A stretch of 6,235 nt of DNA from an uncultured Muribaculaceae bacterium (GTDB lineage: Bacteria > Bacteroidota > Bacteroidia > Bacteroidales > Muribaculaceae): the NCBI GenBank assembly GCA_905207535.1, contig CAJLLX010000110.1:1-6235 (forward strand), in the 5' to 3' direction. The translations under genes were made by a program, and so were the position numbers. This document shows, one piece after another, positions 1 through 4,329 of the stretch. Under the pieces are notes generated by a model, which saw nothing but the letters and a program-made list of their open reading frames with translations, made no database searches and was not told the origin of the DNA. How positions within the stretch are numbered: position 1 is the first letter of the stretch; every line of letters starts with the position of its first letter.

Positions 1-1142
1 GCGGCAGCGTCAGCGCCGCCTCCTATGTAGGCGGCATCGTCGGCTCTGCCGATAAGGATGTCACCGTAAGCGACTGCCACGTCGACGCCGACATCACAGC
101 CGGCAACACCGTGGGCGGCATCGCCGGCTACAGCTCGCGCGCCACCATCGCACGCAATGTGATCGAAGGCACCATCGAGGCCACTACCCCCAATCGCTTC
201 AACAACGCCATCTCGCTTGGCGGCGTGGTTGGCGAGCTGCTTGGCGACAACGGCGACTCGATGGATGAAGGCTCGGGCGAAGGCGACGATCCCGCAGTAT
301 CCACCGGAAAAATCTGCATCAGCGGCAACGTCGTAGCTCTGGAGAGCATGACCTATCCCGAAAGCACCCTCAAGACCGTGCACCGCATCGCCGGTCTCAC
401 CAGCGAGGATCCCATCATAGTCTACGGCGAGGAAGAGTCAATTGCCGAAAAGGGTCTGAAAGACAACTACATCACCGGAGGCATTGCTCAGGCCGATGCC
501 AACAAGACCGACGACGTTGCCTCGATCGAGGGCAAGACCATCGACCGCTACGACACCGACATCGAATTCTACGAGGGTCTGGGCTACAAGTTCGGCACCA
601 CCGCCGACGCTCCCTGGGCAATGGGCAACAACCTCAACCCGCGCCTCTACTTCGAGTCGTCGCTCACCATTGTTCCCTCGGAGATCACCGTGAAAGAGGG
701 TGACAACTTCACCGTGAAAGTGCTGGTACACAGCCGCAAGGAGGTGACTGTCGACGAGCTCGCCGGCGATCTCGTCACCAACTGGGACGAAGCCCTCGTG
801 GAGAACACCGGCATGGAGTATGCCGACGGCACTCTCACCCTCAGCTTCCACGCCCTTGCCGCAGGCACCACCGCGATAGAGGTTAGCGCCCTTGGCTCCA
901 CCGTGAGCGCCACCGTCACCGTAGCCGAGCTGGCCGGCGTAGAAAGCATCGCCACCGACAGCGCCAACCCGCTGAGCTTCAACGGCAGCGAGGTAAGCTG
1001 CGAAGGCGCTGTGATCAACGTCTACTCCATGAGCGGCGCCCTTGTAGCCACCGGCAACGGCAGCGTCAGCACCGTCTCTCTGCCCCGTGGCATCTATGTG
1101 GCCACAGCAGCCGGAGCAACCCTCAAGATTGCAGTGAAGTAA
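1..1142 (+). CDS. GLUG-repeat surface protein with Ig-like domain and T9SS-type C-terminal tail (5' partial)
   Basis: The frame is open from the window edge (first complete codon at 3) to TAA at 1140-1142, giving 379 visible residues. The N-terminus and any signal peptide lie outside. A GTG at 111 falls inside the repeat region and is not a convincing start. The first ~90 residues carry three GLUG-like units (GGIVG at 10-14, GGIAG at 38-42, GGVVG at about 73-77), each followed by a short beta-forming stretch. An acidic Gly/Asp/Glu loop follows at about 82-97. The segment ending 'PWAM...LNPRLYFE' near 204-217 resembles the usual close of such domains. Residues about 220-309 look like a bacterial Ig-like (BIG2-type) domain. 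The last ~55 residues (INVYSMSGALVATG, then LPRGIYVATAAG and a final KIAVK) match the pattern of Bacteroidetes type IX secretion sorting domains. The protein is probably exported and anchored outside the cell, perhaps as an adhesin. Its ligand is unknown. The family assignment is from motifs only. Confidence 0.8.
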   Translation, partial: GSVSAASYVGGIVGSADKDVTVSDCHVDADITAGNTVGGIAGYSSRATIARNVIEGTIEATTPNRFNNAISLGGVVGELLGDNGDSMDEGSGEGDDPAVSTGKICISGNVVALESMTYPESTLKTVHRIAGLTSEDPIIVYGEEESIAEKGLKDNYITGGIAQADANKTDDVASIEGKTIDRYDTDIEFYEGLGYKFGTTADAPWAMGNNLNPRLYFESSLTIVPSEITVKEGDNFTVKVLVHSRKEVTVDELAGDLVTNWDEALVENTGMEYADGTLTLSFHALAAGTTAIEVSALGSTVSATVTVAELAGVESIATDSANPLSFNGSEVSCEGAVINVYSMSGALVATGNGSVSTVSLPRGIYVATAAGATLKIAVK

Positions 1143-1165
1143 ACACCCCTACCGACCCACACGCC

Positions 1166-1186
1166 GCCCTCCGCCCGGCGGAGGGC
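1166..1186 (+). other. GC-rich hairpin after the surface-protein gene
   Basis: An 8-bp perfect stem (1166-1173 with 1179-1186, loop CCCGG) starts 24 bases after the stop codon. It has no T-run, so it is unlikely to terminate transcription alone. It may protect the 3' end of the message or act together with the stronger hairpin just downstream. The structure is seen directly; the role is inferred. Confidence 0.45.
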
Positions 1187-1198
1187 CCTCACTGATAA

Positions 1199-1259
1199 CG
1201 ACCTGCGCTCCACGCGCCCCCGCATTTGCGGGCGCCGTGGAGCGCAGGTCGCATTTTTT
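1199..1259 (+). terminator. Strong rho-independent terminator of the surface-protein gene
   Basis: A 16-bp perfect stem pairs 1199-1214 (cgacctgcgctccacg) with 1236-1251. An inner extension pairs 1219-1223 with 1228-1232 around an ATTT loop. Six T residues follow at 1254-1259, two bases after the stem. This is a textbook intrinsic terminator on the + strand, 57 bases downstream of the stop codon. It separates the surface-protein gene from the phospholipid genes. The stem is unusually long and perfect. Confidence 0.88.
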
Positions 1260-1326
1260 CCGGCCCCGTGCCCGGCTATAATTACCTGATAATAACGGGC
1301 AAGAAAAAAATTAGAAAGAAAAATGA

Positions 1327-1356
1327 TGTGAAATTGTGAAAAATAGGTTACCTTTG
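1327..1356 (+). promoter_or_regulatory. Candidate Bacteroidetes sigma-ABfr promoter for psd-pssA
   Basis: TACCTTTG at 1349-1356 matches the Bacteroidetes -7 consensus TAnnTTTG exactly. TGTG at 1327-1330, 18 bases upstream, is a three-of-four match to the -33 element TTTG. A start of transcription near 1360-1365 would give a leader of about 140 bases before psd. It lies in the first AT-rich DNA after the upstream terminator, where a promoter for the next gene is expected. The match is by eye; the -7 element is short and can occur by chance. Confidence 0.45.
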
Positions 1357-1401
1357 TTGAAATTACGTGGGGAGTAACGTGGAACCGGGACCATCAAGGA
1401 A

Positions 1402-1422
1402 GGACGCACGAGCCGTGCGTCC
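1402..1422 (+). repeat. REP-like palindrome in the psd leader
   Basis: GGACGCACG (1402-1410), AGC loop, then CGTGCGTCC (1414-1422) form a 9-bp perfect hairpin. Read on the minus strand it is flanked by GTAG and reads gtagGGACGCACGgct..., which from memory resembles a short palindromic element scattered through intergenic regions of many gut Bacteroidales and other bacteria (REP/RAYT-type repeats). It has no T-run, so it is not an obvious terminator. If the promoter at 1327-1356 is right, it lies inside the 5' untranslated region of psd. Only one copy is in this window, so repeat status is inferred. Confidence 0.5.
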
Positions 1423-1450
1423 CTACATTGAGGGAGGGAAAAGGAGAAAA

Positions 1451-1471
1451 ATGGGGGAGGTAATAGCCTGA
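1451..1471 (+). CDS. Possible six-codon leader ORF upstream of psd
   Basis: ATG 1451 to TGA 1469-1471 encodes MGEVIA. It follows an AGGAG sequence (1442-1446) with 4 bases between, closer to a canonical Shine-Dalgarno arrangement than any real gene in the window. It ends 28 bases before psd. Translation here could affect psd initiation, but the region is generally purine-rich, so a chance match is quite possible. Confidence 0.2.
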   Translation: MGEVIA

Positions 1472-1499
1472 AAAACATCTCACCGAATAAACGAAGGAA

Positions 1500-2195
1500 A
1501 TGAGAGTAAAAATACACCGGGAAGGTACTAACATCCTGATACTGTCCATCATAGGGTTGCTGATCATCAACATCCCTCTGTGGCTGTTCCTTACCGGCGG
1601 CCTCGTGTGGATACCGATTGTGATCACTGTGGCCTCGGTGATATGCTACGGCCTGTTGGTCAACTTCTACCGGTCGCCAAAGCGCACCTTCGAGGGTGAC
1701 CCGGTCAACGCCGTGGTGGCCTCAGCCGACGGCACCGTGGTGGCGCTCGAAGAGGTCTACGAGCGCGAGTATCTCCACCGCCGCTGCATACAGCTGTCGG
1801 TGTTCATGAGCCCCACCAACGTGCATGCCAACTGGTTTCCCGTGAACGGAACGGTGGTCTACGCTGTTCATCATCCGGGACGCTTCATGGCCGCATACCT
1901 GCCCAAATCCAGCACTGAAAACGAGCGCTCCACCGTGGTCATCGAGACTCCGGCGGGCCAGGAGGTGCTGATGCGCCAGGTGGCCGGCGCCATGGCACGC
2001 CGCATTGTCACCTACGCCGAGCCGGGCGACGAAGCCTCGATCGAAGACCACATGGGATTCATCAAATTTGGCTCGCGTGTGGACCTCTACCTCCCCTTAG
2101 GCACCGAGATTTTCGTAAAAATCGGCGATGAGACCCGCGGAGGCGTCACTCAGGTGGGCCTGTTGCACCCCGGCACGGAGCCGCAGCAGCCGTAG
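1500..2195 (+). CDS. psd: Phosphatidylserine decarboxylase proenzyme, short membrane form
   Basis: This 231-residue enzyme decarboxylates phosphatidylserine to phosphatidylethanolamine at the inner membrane. An in-frame TAA at 1488-1490 makes ATG 1500 the only sensible start; it has AAGGA just upstream, and the family-like KIHREGTN begins at residue 4. Two hydrophobic stretches (about 11-33 and 35-54) anchor the N-terminus. The catalytic set is present: Asp77 in SADGTV, His109 in FMSPTNVHANW, and Gly191-Ser192 in KFGSRVDLYLP. By analogy with the family, the chain cuts itself before Ser192, and this serine becomes the pyruvoyl cofactor of a ~40-residue alpha subunit. GS instead of LGST, and the short length, are normal for the short (archaeal/Bacteroidetes-type) form. 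It is followed by pssA, which makes its substrate. Confidence 0.95.
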   Translation: MRVKIHREGTNILILSIIGLLIINIPLWLFLTGGLVWIPIVITVASVICYGLLVNFYRSPKRTFEGDPVNAVVASADGTVVALEEVYEREYLHRRCIQLSVFMSPTNVHANWFPVNGTVVYAVHHPGRFMAAYLPKSSTENERSTVVIETPAGQEVLMRQVAGAMARRIVTYAEPGDEASIEDHMGFIKFGSRVDLYLPLGTEIFVKIGDETRGGVTQVGLLHPGTEPQQP

Positions 2196-2292
2196 GAGTG
2201 CTGACATAAGATTCAACCAAAAACATCGGCCGGGGGCCTCCGCCAAGTGCTCCACAAGGCCGCTACAACTACATAAACTACAGAATTTCACT

Positions 2293-3030
2293 GTGATACG
2301 ACGCATCATAACATCCGTACCCAATTTTCTCACCTGCTGCAACCTGCTTTCGGGCTGCCTGGCGTGCATCTGTGCTTTTTCCTTCGACGACACCGTGCTC
2401 TGGGGCGTCAACGGCCGCCAGATGGCATGGATCATGGTGGGCGTGGCCGCCGTTTTCGACTTTTTCGACGGTGCCGCCGCCCGACTGCTCCACGCTCCCT
2501 CGCCGCTGGGCAAGGAGCTCGACTCGCTGGCCGACCTGGTGAGCTTCGGCGTAGCCCCCTCGATGCTGCTCTACAATATCCTGCAGGTGTGGACCGGCAG
2601 CTGGTGGGTGCCTTTTGTGGCACTCTTTATCCCCGCGATGGGCGCCCTGCGTCTGGCAAAATTCAACCTCGACGACTCACAGGCCACCGAATTTAAGGGC
2701 CTTCCGATTCCGGCCAACGCTATCTTCTGGATCGGAGCCACGGCCTGGATGCAGAGCCACGGCCTGGAGTGGATGCACCAGCATGTGTATCTCGGCAATG
2801 TGATAGTGAGCGCCGTGATCATAGGCGTGGCGCTGATGATGGTGTCGAACATGCGCATGTTCTCGCTGAAGCTCAAAAACTTCCGCATCGGCGACAACCT
2901 CATGCGCTACATCCTGCTGCTTGGCGCAGTGGTGTTCGTGGCCGGCTTCGGCGTCGAGGGATTCGCCTATACCATAATCCTTTACGTGGTGCTGGCGATG
3001 ATCAACGACAAGATTGCCGCGAAGCGTTAG
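2293..3030 (+). CDS. pssA: CDP-diacylglycerol--serine O-phosphatidyltransferase (type II PssA)
   Basis: This enzyme joins CDP-diacylglycerol and L-serine to form phosphatidylserine, the substrate of the upstream psd product. The complete CDP-alcohol phosphotransferase signature is present: D56, D59-G60, A63-R64, G73, D77 and D81 in DFFDGAAAR...G...D...D. The type II hallmarks GALRLAKFN (117-125) and FKGLPIPAN (134-142) follow. Several hydrophobic helices span the protein, fitting an integral membrane enzyme. I chose GTG 2293 (245 residues) because the family begins within a few residues of VPNFLTCCNLLSGC. The frame is open further upstream to an ATG at 2128, but that extension is basic, unlike the family, and overlaps psd by 68 bases. 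The gap after psd is 97 bases with no visible terminator, so co-transcription is likely. No Shine-Dalgarno sequence is visible. Confidence 0.93.
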   Translation: MIRRIITSVPNFLTCCNLLSGCLACICAFSFDDTVLWGVNGRQMAWIMVGVAAVFDFFDGAAARLLHAPSPLGKELDSLADLVSFGVAPSMLLYNILQVWTGSWWVPFVALFIPAMGALRLAKFNLDDSQATEFKGLPIPANAIFWIGATAWMQSHGLEWMHQHVYLGNVIVSAVIIGVALMMVSNMRMFSLKLKNFRIGDNLMRYILLLGAVVFVAGFGVEGFAYTIILYVVLAMINDKIAAKR

Positions 3031-3063
3031 ATTTCAGGCCGCGAGGCAGGCTGATTCAGAGGT

Positions 3064-3075
3064 AGCATTAATGCT
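3064..3075. promoter_or_regulatory. 12-bp perfect palindrome upstream of the sigma-54 promoter
   Basis: AGCATTAATGCT is a perfect palindrome placed 34 bases after the pssA stop codon and about 10 bases before the -24 element. Five T residues overlap its end (3075-3079), so it might be a weak terminator, but a hairpin with a 4-base loop would have only 4 bp. A binding site for a dimeric regulator is the alternative. Enhancer sites for sigma-54 activators usually lie further upstream, so its role is open. Confidence 0.3.
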
Positions 3076-3082
3076 TTTTAAC

Positions 3083-3100
3083 TTGGCACGGATATTGCAT
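3083..3100 (+). promoter_or_regulatory. Sigma-54 (RpoN) -24/-12 promoter
   Basis: TTGGCACGgataTTGCAT matches the sigma-54 consensus YTGGCACGnnnnTTGCW at every specified base. The invariant GG (3085-3086) and GC (3097-3098) have the required 10 bases between them. Transcription would start near 3110, leaving a leader of about 48 bases before the ATG at 3158. It points at DUF4834 and DUF2461, and lies in the 127-base gap after pssA. RpoN promoters need an ATP-driven enhancer-binding activator, which is not encoded in this window. The match is by eye, but it is long and correctly spaced and oriented, so chance is unlikely. Confidence 0.75.
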
Positions 3101-3157
3101 AGAGTGTAAAAAGCGTTTATTAAGCGAAACCTCAACCGACTACAACCGCAACATCCT

Positions 3158-3499
3158 ATGGGATTTTTCGCCATCTTACTTATAGTAGCGCTGATATGGC
3201 TGCTTTGGCCTCTGGTGCGCGTCTACCGCTCAGTGCGCCGCGCTCAGCGTGGATTTACCATCGACCTTAACGACCTCTTCGGGATGCCCGGCGCACAGCG
3301 CCCCGACTCCGACGAGCCGCGCCACCGCTACGGCTGGAGCGGTCTGCGCCGGAAGAAGAAAAAGATTGCCGACGACGTCGGCGAATATGTTCGCTTTCAG
3401 GAGATGCCGGCCGACACAGCCAAGCAGCCGGCATACGAAGAGACGGCCTTTGCCACCGAGCAGCAGATCACCGATGTAGAATGGGAAGATATCCGCTAA
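3158..3499 (+). CDS. DUF4834 family small membrane-anchored protein
   Basis: This 113-residue protein is of unknown function. Residues 2-20 (GFFAILLIVALIWLLWPLV) form one N-terminal membrane helix, followed by a basic stretch (R21-R31), which suggests an N-out, C-in protein. A short FTIDLNDLFG segment follows, then a disordered-looking part with RRKKKK at 64-69, and a C-terminal ITDVEWEDIR ending. This arrangement fits DUF4834, a Bacteroidetes family that I recall being found next to pssA. ATG 3158 is the natural start because the membrane helix begins at once. No Shine-Dalgarno sequence is seen. It is preceded by the sigma-54-like promoter and is 19 bases from the DUF2461 gene, so those two probably form one transcript. 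A role in membrane lipid or envelope homeostasis is only guilt by association. Confidence 0.8.
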   Translation: MGFFAILLIVALIWLLWPLVRVYRSVRRAQRGFTIDLNDLFGMPGAQRPDSDEPRHRYGWSGLRRKKKKIADDVGEYVRFQEMPADTAKQPAYEETAFATEQQITDVEWEDIR

Positions 3500-3518
3500 A
3501 CACCCTCAGCACAGCACA

Positions 3519-4208
3519 ATGAGCAACTACATACCGGCACTTTACGATTTTCTCACCCGCTTGCAGCACAACAACGACCGCGAATGGTTTCGCGCCAACA
3601 AAGCCGAATATGAAGCCCTGCGCGAGCAGTGGCTCATAGACATGGATCGCCTGATAGCCGACATGGGTCAATGGTGGCCCGAGCTGCGCGGCCTCACCGG
3701 CAAGCAGTGTGCCTACCGCATCTATCGCGACACCCGCTTCTCGCCCGACAAATCGCCCCTCAAAGACTACTTCTCGGCCGGCATCTCCCCCGCCGGGCGC
3801 AAGGCCCACGGCGCCGGGATGTACCTGCAGATGGGTCCCGGCCGCTTCAACGGCGAAGTGGAGAGCGGCCTCTACGGCGGCGTGTGGTGTCCCGAGGCGC
3901 CGGTGCTGAAAAAGCTGCGCAAAGCCATCGTCGACAACATCGAGGAGTTTGAGGAGATCATCCACGAGCCCCGGATGGAGCAGTATTTCCCCGGCTGGTT
4001 GGCCTCGTCGGCCCTGAAAACCGTGCCCAAAGGGTATGACCGAAACCATCCCCAGGCCGCCCTGCTGCGCCTGCGCGACTACGGCAAATTCATGCCCACG
4101 CCCATCGACTTTTACCTCGATCCCTCCTGGCCCGAGCGCACCTCCGAGCTCTTCAGCTACCTCAAGCCCCTCATCGACTTCCTCGCCTACTCCATCAACG
4201 AAGAGTAA
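3519..4208 (+). CDS. DUF2461 / TIGR02453 family protein
   Basis: This 229-residue soluble protein has no signal peptide or membrane segment. Family-like motifs are visible in order: an N-terminal helix with NNDREWF (18-24), the basic segment YRIYRDTRFSPDKSPLK (66-82), a Gly-rich stretch around AGMYLQMGPG (99-108), GGVW (120-123), and PKGYDRNHP (170-178). These are typical of DUF2461 (TIGR02453), a widespread family in bacteria and some eukaryotes with no established biochemical function. Length is normal and the gene looks intact. The start at ATG 3519 gives the usual short lead before the first motif. It lies 19 bases behind DUF4834 with no terminator between, so it should share the sigma-54-type promoter or read-through from psd-pssA. 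The conserved charged and aromatic residues hint at an enzyme or nucleic-acid or phosphate binding, but this is speculation. Confidence 0.88.
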   Translation: MSNYIPALYDFLTRLQHNNDREWFRANKAEYEALREQWLIDMDRLIADMGQWWPELRGLTGKQCAYRIYRDTRFSPDKSPLKDYFSAGISPAGRKAHGAGMYLQMGPGRFNGEVESGLYGGVWCPEAPVLKKLRKAIVDNIEEFEEIIHEPRMEQYFPGWLASSALKTVPKGYDRNHPQAALLRLRDYGKFMPTPIDFYLDPSWPERTSELFSYLKPLIDFLAYSINEE

Positions 4209-4268
4209 TCCCCCTTCCTTCCTCCGCATTTTCTCTTCCGCCCCTTTCCCTTCCCCCGAATATAGCAT

Positions 4269-4297
4269 GAGGCTGTGTCAAACCTTAACGCAGCCTC
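4269..4297. terminator. Hairpin between converging genes, probable bidirectional terminator
   Basis: GAGGCTGTG (4269-4277) pairs with CGCAGCCTC (4289-4297), 9 bp with one G-U, around an 11-base loop. It lies 60 bases after the DUF2461 stop and 32 bases beyond the glycosidase stop, which is where terminators for both strands are expected. No clean T-run follows on either strand, so it may be weak or act by other means. Hairpins with a GGCTGTGTCA arm are, from memory, common at gene ends in Bacteroidales. Confidence 0.5.
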
Positions 4298-4329
4298 TAT
4301 TCTCTCCCGGGCCGCTATGGCGTGCCCTC

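Noticed and set aside
438..851. Minus-strand open frame opposite the surface-protein gene
   Set aside because: Shadow of the coding strand; no recognisable motif, and the plus-strand reading has clear domains.
2..1070. 13-base direct repeat CGGCAGCGTCAGC at 2-14 and 1058-1070
   Set aside because: Both copies are in coding sequence for Gly-Ser-Val-Ser-type residues and are explained by codon preference.
1269..1300. Imperfect inverted repeat GCCCG...CGGGC around TATAATTA
   Set aside because: Only 5 bp pair and the interior is mismatched; no convincing operator or -35 partner.
1363..1382. Direct repeat TTACGTGG / TAACGTGG in the psd leader
   Set aside because: Two 8-base copies with one mismatch are too short to claim as a regulator site without conservation data.
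2128..2292. In-frame upstream extension of pssA to ATG 2128, overlapping psd
   Set aside because: The added 55 residues are basic and low-similarity in look, read over the end of psd in another frame, and the family starts near the GTG at 2293.
2196..2292. Search for a promoter or terminator between psd and pssA
   Set aside because: No TAnnTTTG element, no hairpin with a T-run; best read as an untranslated spacer within an operon.
3468..4268. Long minus-strand open frame (266 codons) opposite the DUF2461 gene
   Set aside because: It is antisense to a well-supported gene; the Gly/Val/Glu-rich translation is typical of shadow frames in GC-rich DNA.
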